Shown here: positions 39,589-49,936 of the stretch, one piece after another | How positions within the stretch are numbered: position 1 is the stretch's first letter | Layout: each line of letters starts with the position of its first letter | Source of the DNA: Sistotremastrum niveocremeum HHB9708 | Lineage: Eukaryota; Basidiomycota; Agaricomycetes; Sistotremastrales; Sistotremastraceae | Direction of reading: 5' to 3' | DNA: 64,000 nucleotides | Assembly (NCBI GenBank): GCA_001630475.1 | Contig: KV419410.1 | Coordinates: 434,001 to 498,000 of the forward strand | Notes under the pieces: model-generated | Database searches by the model: none | What the model saw: only the letters and a program-made list of their open reading frames with translations | Told to the model about the DNA's origin: nothing | Position numbers and translations under genes: made by a program

Positions 39589-41155
39589 TCAAGACTCAGG
39601 CGGAGGTTCAGGACAGGAGATGCTGACTAGACGTGCACGTCCAGTTTCACCATGCGAGATAGACAGTTCCTCGACTTCGCTATCTTCGGCAAATGGACGT
39701 CGGTTGTGTATCTTTGAATCCGAAGTGATGATCATGGCGGTAAGGCGGCGTCCATAAACCTAGCGAGCGCCAGATCAGCTATGCGAATGGCATGACTCAG
39801 GGGACGACTTACGCAACCAGAGTCAAGGCCCATCGTCCAGCGCTTCACGTCTAATCCTCGACTCGCAGCGTGGCCGTAGATGACAGTCGACGGACGGCAA
39901 GGAAGCTTCGTCTCTTTGCCGAGCTCGGATATATCAGTAAGATCATTGAGATCGCTGACATCGAAGCCGCCACATTTGTCCATCCACTCATTCCATATTT
40001 CGGACCAGGGTTGCCCAACGTCACCTTTCCGAGTAACATCTCCGCCTTCCAGGATGCTTCGCATGTTCATCACTGTCCAAGGATCGCGGTTCTGCGAAAT
40101 CTTGTGAAGCAAGGCCTGCTCCTGTTCTAAGCGAAGCTTTTCTTCAGATCGCTTTTTAGACGGACGTCGGGAAAGAGGCGAGCCGTGGGAACGACTGGTG
40201 TCGGTGGGCAGGAGACCTGCATGGGCGATGAAAGTATGAAGGGAGGGAATATGCAATGCCAGGGGCAATCTTGAGAAGTAATCGAAGTGTGCCTGTGACA
40301 TTTCCCTGAAGCACCCGTCAATAGAGTCAGATGCGTAAATGAGAGAAGACAAACTTGGCAATCCAGTAATGTTCCTCAGCGAACTTCCAGCCTTCAGGAA
40401 TGACCCATTTTGCCTTGAGATTGGCACCACTCTTCATGTATTTCTTGATCTGCTTTGGTGTGGACTTCTCCATCTGCCTGAGCCACTTCTTTCCACCCTT
40501 GGAAGCGAGGACTTCATCTATCCAGTAGCGCCACTGAATGACTTTGTCATCGTGGTTTCCTCGAACACCAGTGATGTTGAGAGAGCTGAAGTAATCGAGA
40601 GATTGAAGGGCTGCGGGTACGCCAGACTTGGCTACGATATCGCCAACGTGAATGAGATAGTCGTTTTTCTCATTGTAGCCTGTGGCGTCAAGAATCTCGC
40701 TAGAGTGGAGTCAGATGACATGATGCGTGGAGAAGGATAGGGACGAACGCGAGCGAGTCCACCATTCCATGAACATCACCTAGAATGATAACACGTCGGT
40801 TGGGCTTGTCTGTCTCACACGGTCAGGGCAGGTCGATGGGCATGACTAGAGAAAGACTGACTTAGTGCAAGATCGTCTTCGCTGAGCGTCATAAGATGAA
40901 CGTAGGAGTCATCAGAGGCAGAAGATGAGTCTGGGAAACGATCAGACTATGTGAGAACGAGAGCTAGAACCAGAAGCTCTTGCCTGGAGTGTTCAGATCG
41001 AGTTGGCCGGCACGAGACGAGTCGGCGCGTAAGGAAGCCAGGAGACCAAGAAAAGTGATTAGAACAAGGAAAGTGGCGACGATGGCGACTGAGGATATTC
41101 GTCTGACGACGTCTGGCGAGGACATGATGGACGAGAGCAAGATGCGAATTTCCAT
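39589..41155 (-). CDS. Membrane-anchored metallophosphatase, Ppn2-like (endopolyphosphatase)
   Basis: Calcineurin-like metallophosphoesterase. Start MEIRILLSSIMSSPDVVRR at 41155 (a second ATG at 41125 is possible). A single N-terminal hydrophobic helix (ISSVAIVATFLVLITFLGLL) acts as a signal anchor. Metal motifs in order: VIILGDVHGMVDSLA (about 40785-40750), YLIHVGDIVAKSGVP (about 40665-40620), ITGVRGNHDDKVIQW (about 40575-40530), TFIAHAGLLPTD (about 40230-40195) and TVIYGHAASRGLDVKRWTMG with LDSGCVYG (about 39880-39800). C-terminus SCPEPPPES at 39589. Size, anchor and motifs fit yeast Ppn2, a vacuolar zinc endopolyphosphatase; this is inferred by family resemblance and other bis-tetraphosphatase-like roles remain possible. 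Divergent from the NmrA-like gene. Confidence 0.85.
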
Positions 41156-41588
41156 GATAGAGCCAGCTCGGGTACAGAAAATAGATGGTGCAAGCGGCGG
41201 ACAAGAGTCGCCGGAACTTTCGCTTGCTCGTTCTGACTAACAACAATTACACAGAAAAAATCGACAGCCTGCGTGCACACTAATCGGCGACATCGACAGC
41301 GTACGACGACGAGGAGCACACTATCGAATATTTTATGGATTTTACTGGGCAAAGGGCGCGGTCGGGTCTGACGCACGTTCGTCTGTCTCCGCGCTCACCT
41401 TCTATTCGCGCTCGCCCAATCTGTGCAGCACGGCCCTATTGTTATCTACATCACATCACTCTCAGGGGCAACGGCAACGGCAGCGGCGAGCCATAGTGAA
41501 CTGAGCTGAAGTCTGGGATGGAGGCTGGCTCCAACTTGCTCCAGTACATGTACTCCAACGCACTCATCATCATGGATCATCTTTCTCG
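41156..41588. promoter_or_regulatory. Divergent upstream region (Ppn2-like / NmrA-like)
   Basis: These 433 bases separate two divergent starts. GGCAACGGCAACGGCAGCGG at about 41467-41486 is a small imperfect hexamer repeat. No TATA box close to either ATG. Confidence 0.45.
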
Positions 41589-42583
41589 ATGTCGACTCTC
41601 ATCTGTGCAGCAAACGGTCGCACTCAGCGGTATCTCATCACAGCTCTCATAGCCAACAAATACGACATAAATTCCCTGCGTTTTCATGTCTATCGTGAAC
41701 AATCTGTTGACGCGTTGCGAAAGGATTTTTCAGAGCTAGAAAGTTCTCAGTTTATTGTGGCCGATTTCCTCGACGCGAAGGCTATGAACAATGCAATGGA
41801 GGGCGTAGCCAAAGTCTGGTACAACACCCCTCCTTTCAGGCCGTTGGAATCGGCAATGGCGATTTCAGTAATTGACGCAGCCAAAGAGGCGGGCGTGCAA
41901 CACTTCGTCTTCTGCAGCGTCTTCCACCCCTTCCGTTCCAAGCTATTGAACCACGACGTCAAACGGCCGTCAGTCTTACTTCTTTGCAGCATGTTTACCT
42001 TCGTTGAAATATATGGCACAGAGCTGAAGAGTACCTTGTCGAATCCCGCCTCGATTACACCATCCTTCAGCCCACCCACTTCATTCAGAACGTGGCTCTT
42101 CCTCCTGTCCAGTCCTCTGGCGTCCTTCCTCTCGCCTGGAACCCTGCTATTGAGACCGGGTTCATCGATCTCGAAGATCTTGCGGACGTCGGTGTGAAAG
42201 TCCTCACTGACCCAGCATCCCATAAATTCGCCTCGTACGAATTGTTGGGCGAGAACATCAGCTACGACGGCGTCGCGAAGATCCTTAGCGAAGCGTTTAG
42301 AAAAGACATCAAGTGTATCAAAGTCGCCCCTGAAGAGGCACTGGTTAAGGCAAAGGAGAATAGCATCGTGCCCCCAGGGAACGAGTATTCTGAAGATGCA
42401 GTAATCAGGATGTGGGCCTACTATGACCGATGGTATGCCCCCCTTGAACCGTTTGACGATATTGCTGATACGAATTTTTCCAGGGGACTGGTTGGAAATC
42501 CAAACATCTTGCATTGGCTGCTGGGTAGGAAGCCCAGTACTAGTGGATGGAAAGAGTACATTCAGAAGCAGGCCACAAAATGA
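41589..42583 (+). CDS. NmrA-like NAD(P)-binding protein (atypical SDR)
   Basis: Rossmann-fold protein of the NmrA/HSCARG group, thought to sense or use NAD(P)(H) rather than catalyse a fixed reaction. Start MSTLICAANGRTQRYLITAL at 41589. The nucleotide-binding loop AANGRTQR lacks the usual GATGxxG glycines. Other landmarks: FIVADFLDAKAMNNAMEGV (about 41752-41808), VWYNTPPFRPLESAM, AAKEAGVQHFVFCSVFHPF (about 41878-41934), an intron at about 41970-42025, EEYLVESRLDYTILQPTHFI (about 42027-42085), then FIDLEDLADVGVKVLTDPAS (about 42162-42220) and the C-terminal GRKPSTSGWKEYIQKQATK. Two introns. Substrate and partner are unknown. Confidence 0.85.
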
Positions 42584-42932
42584 ACATTTTATGTATCACT
42601 AGATGGCAGTGTATTCATGAAGAAAGGGGAAAAGATATAATGTTAAGACTAAGTACATTGGGTAACCCGGCCCACCAAATATAAAAAAAAGCTCAAGCTC
42701 CAAGAGGTTCAAATAGAATAGATATCATTATGGATGAATGCGAATGAAAGAAAAAAGTTGCGGTATTCCTATTGTATGCGTATGGGCAAGTGAGATGAAA
42801 CGAAATTGAAGTCGAAGAGATAGAAAGAATGCTTGCTGTGGTATACCCTCAGGACGTGCTGTGCTGCCGATGCTGATGCCAAACCCTTGAAAAAGTGAAC
42901 AGTTGAGAAAGCGAGCTAGCTCTTCTATAGGA
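42584..42932. other. Convergent 3' intergenic region
   Basis: These 349 bases lie between facing stop codons. They are A-rich (AAATATAAAAAAAAGC near 42680) and fit 3' UTRs of both genes. Confidence 0.5.
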
Positions 42933-45697
42933 TCACCGATTTGAAGGACCAACATCGTATGGGGACGGGATACTAGGAGGCGTCCCAGAACCAATCCCTG
43001 AGATCTGCGCAGATAACCCACTCGTAATCTTCTTGATGACCTCGCGTTCAGTCTCTATATGCTGAGCTAGCATCCCATCTAGCTTTCGTAGATCAGCATC
43101 CTGAGCTTGTTGTTCCGCTGTCCACTTTTTCAACAACTCCTTGTCGTTCTCCTCCTTCGCGATGTTAGCACCTCCAGCTCCACTCGAAGACCCCGGTCGA
43201 GCTCCTACGCCCGAACCTCCAGCAATACCAGAACCGATATGCACCTCACTCGCATTCCCGACCGTATAAAATCTCGCCGTTGCACTCGACGCAGGAGGGG
43301 AAGGCGGCAGTGGGCTATTGGAATATTTCAAGCGTTCGAATTGTTCTTCTTCGATGACTTTTGTTGTATTTCTGACTTTTGAGAATGAGAAGACGCCTTG
43401 ACGGGGTTGAAGGGGTGCATTCGTCAGCGGCTTTTTACGGTCGAGGGCTGAGTAGGGCGTTGAAGTTGAGGTGGAGAAGGAGGTGAGGGATGGATTATCA
43501 TGTTTCAAAGCCATTGGAGCAGAAGGCCCAGGAACAACTTCTAGCTCACTCCCTCCTCCTATCGCAGGAAGAGGGATACTCGACGGAGCTGTAGAAGGTG
43601 GAACACCATGAATGGAGCTTTCAGCTCTATGACCCTGACTTCGTCCAGCCACAGTGCGTCCGTCGTCGTCTTCTTCATCGCCATGTTGAAGAATACTATC
43701 GTCCTCCGAATCTAGATCGGAATCTAATGTTTCAGTCTCGGTCTCCGTGCCACTGTCATCATCCATAGCCTGTGCTTCAACTTGGTCAAAGAACGACGCA
43801 GGACTGGCCGGGGGCGGTTCGAAGGGCTCTAACGCGCTGGGAGGAGCAAGTGTAGAACGTGGTGTTATCGCCCGTCTAGACGGTGTTGCAGACGCAAGAC
43901 TCGTCCGACCACTATGAGCTTCCTCACCGCCACCTCCATCCATAGACTCCGAATTACTTCGACGACCGAACGTCTCGAAACTATGTCGATAGCTTCCTGG
44001 GAGGGATAGTGACATCGATGCAGTTCGAGAAGTTCCTGTATCCTCCGGATCGTGTAGGGGTTCGGGAGGATCGAGGAAATCGTCGTCATCATCGTCAGAG
44101 TAGAAACTTCCACTGCTGACTGTCTCCATACTGGGCAGACTCTGGACTTCGCCATCTGGTGCTTCGACGACCAAGGCGGGAGAGAAACGCGCGATAGGGA
44201 GGGCGAGTGGGAGGGATGGACTTCGTGCCCGGGATGGAGAGGAAGTAAGGAGTTCACCCTGGGAGAGTTGACGTCGCGGAGGTGGTGCGAGAGGTTCGAA
44301 GACGGGAGGAGTATCAACACGATGGAGACTAATAGGTGAAGGAGGGTGACTATGAGCTGAGAAAAATGACCCAGGTGATGGAGAATCGAGTACGGGTGTC
44401 AGCGGAGGAGGAAGATGGGATATTGAAGGCGACGGGGAGGAGGGGTGGGCTAGAATAGGTTGGCCGATTTTACTGGCTGGATCAGGTACAGATTGAGTCG
44501 AGAAATAAGGTAGAGAAGACGTCGAAGCAGCTTCTGCAAGAAACCGCTGGCCCAAATCACGTTTTGAACGAGGTGTAGGGACAGATTCAGTGGAGTGGGC
44601 GCGTGCGACGGGTACAGACTGCGAAGTGCTAACGGAGAGGGAGCGGGAGTTGGGCACAGGAGCAGAAGGATCGGGCGTCCTGGTTCTAGAAGCAGGAGAC
44701 CGCACCGGAGTAGGCGGTGGGATAGAGCTCATGCTGAGCCCCACAGCTTCTTCTAATAAAGCTCGTCGCCATGCACCCTCGCTGTCGTCAAACAGAGAAG
44801 AGAAGTCTGGCGTGGGTGGAACGCGTGCTGCCATTGCTCCCGCGCTCAAGTTCGAAGGTTGGTGGTTCAACTTGATGATAGGATCGATGTCTACGGTATC
44901 TGTGGGATCTAAATCAAAGTATTCTGGGATGGGAGGAGTGGAAAAGTGTTGTCGACGGATGTCTTCGCGTTGTTCGGACTGTATGGCGGCTTCGCGAATG
45001 TCGAAAATGGGTTCGCGTATGATGACCACGCGAGGGGTGGAGGGTCGTATAGGAGAGAGCACGGGCTTCAAGGGTGCTTCGTGAATGGCGTTGGTTTGCC
45101 TGACCTCAGGAAGGCTGCGTTCTTTTCTGGCTCTCTTGAAGAGAGCAGAAAAGCTCGGGCTTATGGGAGACTTTTTGGGCGAGTCATCTACGAGTGGAAC
45201 GTCGAGATTCGATAGATTAAGGACGGGCTTTGTATGGGCTGGTGGAAGAAAGTAATTGTTGCGAAGGAGCAACTTGAGGCGAAACGACACATCATCTGCA
45301 TCGGATATGTAGTTTTGGAGAGGCGCAGGGGTGACTGGAAGAGAGCCTGAAGTTGATGGAGTGTCCGCTGACGACGTCGATGCAGGATAAAGAGACGAAG
45401 ATGTAGTGGTTTGGATTGAATCGCGTCCTTTATGAGCTGGGGCTGTCGAGGGGCGGGGTGCGCTTGATGAACGCTGTGAAAGAGAAAGGCAAAGTCAAAA
45501 TGCAAGACACAGACAAAAGAGGGGAGATGGTACATGTCGAAAAGCCGCACTGTCAGCTCTGTGTCCCCTTTCCTGGAAAAAGCGATAACGGATGAGAACA
45601 CGAAAATGGAGAGAAGAGACGAGCCTACAATGCCATTAAAGCGTGTCGAAGTGATTGGAAAGCTGGCAGACGAGGCCGACGACCTGTACTCGTCCAT
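42933..45697 (-). CDS. Long disordered protein with N-terminal membrane helix and C-terminal coiled coil, function unknown
   Basis: I do not recognise a family. Exon 1 (45697-about 45536) reads MDEYRSSASSASFP and a hydrophobic helix GIVGSSLLSIFVFSSVIAF followed by basic residues. An intron leads to APRPSTAPAHKGRDSIQ and then a single long exon to the stop at 42933. It contains VSFRLKLLLRNNYFLP (about 45287-45240), about 600 Ser/Pro-rich residues, two acidic blocks (DDDDDDFLDPPEP near 44090 and EEDDDGRTV near 43660), FSFSKVRNTTKVIEEEQFER (about 43385-43330) and a likely coiled coil near the end (KELLKKWTAEQQAQDADLRK, about 43140-43080). The last 30 residues are Gly/Pro/Ser. The acceptor of intron 1 is ambiguous. 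Possibly a membrane-tethered scaffold; that is inference only. Confidence 0.78.
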
Positions 45698-46044
45698 TTT
45701 TGCGGCAGCGACGAGCAAGAGCTCGCGTTAGACCCTCGCGTTTGGCGCTCACTCAACTCGGCTTTTCGCTTCCCACATCCGACTTTTGTAGACTTCGTCT
45801 CTACCCATATACAACCCTTTGTTACATCTGTAATCTAATGTTTCTAATCGATTAGACTTACGTCTGCTACATGCGCACACGATTTCATTTTCCAAGAATA
45901 TCTTTAATCCAATCTTAGCCAGCCAATCGGCTACGGGGCAGAATTGAGACTCCGCAACTCCGACCGCGTGGAATCGTTGCGGGATCCATCGAACGTTCTC
46001 CCAACGTCGTCTCCCCCAACGCCCTCGACAGTCTACGAAAAATA
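45698..46044. promoter_or_regulatory. Divergent upstream region
   Basis: These 347 bases lie between the starts of the disordered protein and the surface protein. No TATA box stands out; nothing else is recognised. Confidence 0.4.
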
Positions 46045-47007
46045 ATGAAACTCTCTGTTGCTGCCTTTGTCGCTCTTGTGGCCTCTGGTGTGTCTGCACA
46101 GATCGTCACGATCAATACCCCGTACGTTCAGCTCACTTGTCCTGACCACATCTCTTCTTCGTCCCACGCACTACCGCTCGCAACTTGTCGTCTGACTCCT
46201 ATTTCTAGCTTTAATGTCGTTGAATGCCAGCCCAGTCTCATCACCTGGAGTGGAGGAACTCCCCCCTATTTCCTGACGTAGGTCTTCTGACTTCTTTCCC
46301 TTATCAGTGTCTCATTCATTCGCCAGTGTCGAACCTGGAGGTCAGCCTCAGGCTCCTGAGTTGCAGGACCTTGGTACCCAGCAGGGCACTTCCTTCTCCT
46401 GGGTCGTGCCTTTCGCTGCAGGCAGGCACACAATTATAATCCCTTATTCGCACAAATCTGACCTATATATGCAGGTCAATCCCTCGGTCTTACCATCAAG
46501 GACTCTGTAGGTAACATTGGTCAAACCGCTCCATTCACCGTTGGTGCCGGCAGTAAGTGTTAAACACATGGTAGTCGTTCACACCTAATTCCTCTTAGGC
46601 AACACTGCTTGTGTCGGTTCCACCGCTCTCCCCACTTCCACTGGCTCCGGCTCGAGCTCCAGTTCTTCGTCAGGTTCTTCGTCAGCCAGCTCGACCAGTT
46701 CCTCCACCACCACTCTCCCGGCGACCACGAGCTCTTCGTCCACCTCCGGCCTGCCCTCGTCCACCACGCCGAGCTCATCCGCGTGAGTATCTTTCCTATT
46801 CTAGTAGTGTTGTGGTATTGACGATCCCGCAGTACCTCGGCCCCTTCCTCGAGCAGCACGAGCTCAAAGCCTGCAACCTCTAGCTCCAGCTCCAGCAGCA
46901 CCAGTGCTCCTGCCAGTACCACCTCCAGCGGCGCTGCTTCCCTGAACGCTGCCAATGCCGGTGTTGCCGGATTCTTGGGTGCCGTCGCCGTAGTTCTTGC
47001 GCTTTAA
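46045..47007 (+). CDS. Secreted Ser/Thr-rich, probably GPI-anchored cell-surface protein
   Basis: Signal peptide MKLSVAAFVALVASGVSAQ at 46045-46101 (cleavage after VSA). Short exons then give FNVVECQPSLITWSGGTPPY, FLTVEPGGQPQ, LGTQQGTSFSWVVPFAAG, QSLGLTIKDSVGNIGQTAPF and NTACVGSTALPTS, a single beta-sandwich-like domain with two Cys. After this comes a long Ser/Thr tract suited to O-mannosylation and a hydrophobic C-terminus VAGFLGAVAVVLAL preceded by small residues, typical of GPI addition. Stop at 47007. The domain resembles the Kre9/Knh1-type repeats found in many basidiomycete surface proteins; cell-wall function is inferred. One intron (46422-46474) has a GC donor. Confidence 0.87.
46422..46474 (+). 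other. GC-AG intron in the surface-protein gene
   Basis: The exon ends GCTGCAG and the intron begins GCAGGCACAC and ends ATATATGCAG, with CTGAC as a likely branch point. Only this joining keeps the frame FAAG to QSLGLTI. Length is 53 bases. Confidence 0.75.
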
Positions 47008-47394
47008 ACTTACCCTTGAATGACTTTTTTTCTTTCATTTCGCTTTTATCTTTACCACTTTCAAAAGAGGCGTTTGCTTCTATCTTTTTGAACACTTCGA
47101 TAGGTGACTTACACTGGAACATTTTAGTGATGTCTGTCGAGATTTGATATAATACATTACGTGTTTTTTACCCCTTGCCAGTGATCGAGAGAAGCCGGGG
47201 AAAGTCCCGATAGATTGAACGCTACGATTCGCCGAGGATCGCCCGTCCCCGCAAGACGCTTGTGTTTGCAACTCATCAACTTAACCTACCGAACACTTTC
47301 CCGTGCCGTGAACGATATTAAGCCCTGTATCAATGCGTCCGAACATCTCCTCTCCTTTCGCTCCCTCTCCCTTCGCTAACCTCCCTCGTCCAAC
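47008..47394. promoter_or_regulatory. Upstream region of transporter 3
   Basis: These 387 bases follow the surface-protein stop. The left part is a T-rich 3' UTR. The last 60 bases before the ATG are strongly pyrimidine-rich (TCTCCTCTCCTTTCGCTCCC), as seen upstream of highly expressed fungal genes. Confidence 0.45.
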
Positions 47395-49627
47395 ATGCCT
47401 GAACAGCAGCAGTGGAATGCGGTCGTTGACCTCGTCCATCGCGGTCCATGGTGGAGGAACCACGGTACTCGCTCCCATCATTGATATTACATGCCATTAT
47501 CCTCATCTACTTTTTTCAGGCATATTCATGTTGAACATGTGTCTTGTGCTACCTCTGCTCACTTCCGCTATCAATGGCTTCGACAGCTCTGTTCTTAACG
47601 GTACACCAGTCCCATCTCACCCTTGCACATCCCTGAACACGTCCCGTAGGACTGATGATCATCCCCGATTGGATTCTCTACTTCCACCATCCGGGCGGAT
47701 TCACACTCGGTATGCATTCTCATTCTCATCTATCCGACCCCAAGAATCCGACCAACTAGCTTGATCAGGCTTTATGAACTCTGCACAAAACATCGGTGCC
47801 CTAATCGTACGTCTACGTTCTTTTCTCACGCGGTGTTTCTTATTCTGAAACCTCGGCAGGCACTTCCTATAGCACCGTTCATCAGTGACGGGCTTGGGAG
47901 ACGGAGAGCACTGTTTGTCGGATCTACTGTTATGCTGGCTGGTATTGCCATGCAGTCTACGTCGACTGGGACCCCCGAGTTCATCGTTTCGCGGTCTATT
48001 AGTGAGTGAATTTTCTTGGCCCGATCAACGGTGTGCTAAGACCAGACTTCCCAGTCGGGTTCGGCTTGAACATTGCTTTGAACGCTGCTCCTTTGCTCGT
48101 CACGGAGTTGGCTTACCCAACACAGGTACAATCCTTCACGCATAGTCGAGAGAGGTTGCTTATCGTTGCATCATAGCGTGGTCAAGTGACATCAATCTAC
48201 AACTCCGTCTGGTACTTTGGCTCAGTCCTAGCCGCGTGGGCTTGTTACGCCGCCTACGCCCGCAAAGAAGGTTCCCTATGGTCCTGGCGCATCCCCTCCG
48301 TTATCCAAGCAGTTCCATCAGTCATACAAATGATCTGCGTCTGGTTCATACCCGAGTCACCCCGTTGGCTGATCAGTCGTGGAAGGATTGACGAAGCGCA
48401 GAAGATCCTTGCCAAATATCATGCGAATGGAAGGGATCCTAGAGATCCCCTTGTTGCTTTCGAGGTTGCTCAGATTCAGCAAGCTTTGAGACTGGAGACG
48501 GAGATTGCTAAGAGTACGAGTTATCTGAGTCTGTTCCAGACGCCGGGGAATAGGAAGCGTATGAGGCTTATCATTGGCATTGCCCTGTTCTCGCAATGGA
48601 GGTATGTCTCCGGTGGACAATCGTTGACCGATGCTTATCGAAATATGCAGTGGTAACGGCCTTATCTCTTACTACATCACTTTCGTCCTCCAAGGAATTG
48701 GTATCAAGGACCCTGGTACCCAAGCACAGATCAACGGCTCTCTCCAAATCTTCAACTTCTTCGTCGCAACTTGTGCTTCGCTATCGGTCGAACGCATGGG
48801 CCGACGGAAGCTCTTCCTTCTATCTAACGTCGGCATGCTCATCAGTATGGATCATTTCCCTGCTAAATTTGCTGGATATCTAACTGCGTTCCGTAGCTTT
48901 CTCAATTCTCACTTTAACCACTGCATTATGGAACACACAAGATAATGGTGCAGCTGCCAAAGGTCTGTCGGGTTTACTTTCGATAACTCTATGACTCTGG
49001 ACGCCATTATACAGCGAGCATCTTCCTAATCTTCTGCTTTTACCTATCCTACGATCTTTCCTACACTCCTTTGCTCGTCTCCTATTCACTCGAAATCTTA
49101 CCATTCAACATCCGTGCCAAGGGTTTTGCCGTGATGGTAAGATCTTTCTTCACGTCATAGGTCTTCTTATCAATTGACTTCGCAATAGAATCTCGTCGTC
49201 TGTTTATCCCTCGCTTTCAATCAATTCGTCAACCCCGTCGCGATGGTTCGAATTAAATGGCATTACTATATTGCCTATTGCATATGGTTATGCTTCGAAG
49301 TATGTCGTTGGACTTCGAAACTGCGGCTTCAATTGAACTATTTTCCAGCTTGCCTTCGTCATCATCTTTGTCATCGAAACCAAGGGAAGAACACTAGAAG
49401 AGACTGCAGCTCTGTTTGACGGCGAAAGACCGACATTAGAACTTCAACAATGGGGCAATGACGCCGCCACCCAAACTCTTAACGAAATTCAGGCTCAACA
49501 ACTGCGTGCGCGCTTGGACGCACATGTAGCTGCAGCGCCAAAACCACAGAAAGGCGACGCTTCATCGTTACATCGCGTTGACACCCTGTCGTCGTCAGCT
49601 GAGGAGTCTGTAGCATCTGAGGCATAA
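47395..49627 (+). CDS. MFS sugar transporter 3 (paralogue A' of the gene at 27.6 kb)
   Basis: SP-family sugar transporter. Start MPEQQQWNAVVDLVHRGPWW at 47395; from AVVDLVHRGPWWRNHG onward it matches paralogue A nearly residue for residue, including intron places. Landmarks: IFMLNMCLVLPLLTSAINGF (about 47520-47580), DGLGRRRALFVGSTVML, NIALNAAPLLVTELAYPTQ, PESPRWLISRGRIDEAQKIL (about 48352-48411), LFQTPGNRKRMRLIIGI, SGNGLISYYITFVLQGIGI (intron-split near 48650), MGRRKLFLLSNVGMLI, EILPFNIRAKGFAVM (about 49092-49136), FVIETKGRTLEETAALFDGE (about 49371-49430). The cytosolic tail is longer and Ala/Gln-rich, ending SAEESVASEA. Intact, with all sugar-transporter signatures. Located next to a cytosolic amylase and, beyond it, aminotransferase B'. 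Confidence 0.93.
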
Positions 49628-49936
49628 ACCCGGCGCGGAATTTCGACCATTCATCAAAATTAGAGATCAGCGACGTTTCCGCGTTTATCTCGCTTCCGGA
49701 CCATCATTCGTTTATTCCCTTCATTTCAATCTTTTGGCTCAATTGGTTTATGGATAGCAATTTGTACTAGTATACCACGGTAACGAAGTGCTCGTTGCCT
49801 GAAATATAGTGAAATGAACTCTACGACTTCGTCGTTGTTACTAGATGTGGGTACAATATAAGTTCGAAAGACACAGTATATGGGAGACTCTCGGGTCCTA
49901 GCCGCGTTCGACGGACACGATATGTAGGTCATGACT
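49628..49936. other. Convergent 3' intergenic region (transporter 3 / amylase)
   Basis: These 309 bases separate two facing stops and fit short 3' UTRs. Nothing else is seen. Confidence 0.5.

Noticed and set aside
43865-45084. Long open frames inside the 42.9-45.7 kb gene, in other frames and on the other strand
   Set aside because: Low-complexity Ser/Pro coding sequence produces long shadow frames; only the 785-codon minus frame has a consistent start, coiled coil and end.
45188-45530. Direct reading of exon 1 of the unknown protein through to 45188
   Set aside because: It runs through an intron-like stretch and falls out of the frame of the long exon.
24004-49627. Transporter 1 as a third copy of the duplicated pair
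   Set aside because: Its N-terminus, intron places and linker sequences differ clearly from the other two; it is a more distant family member.
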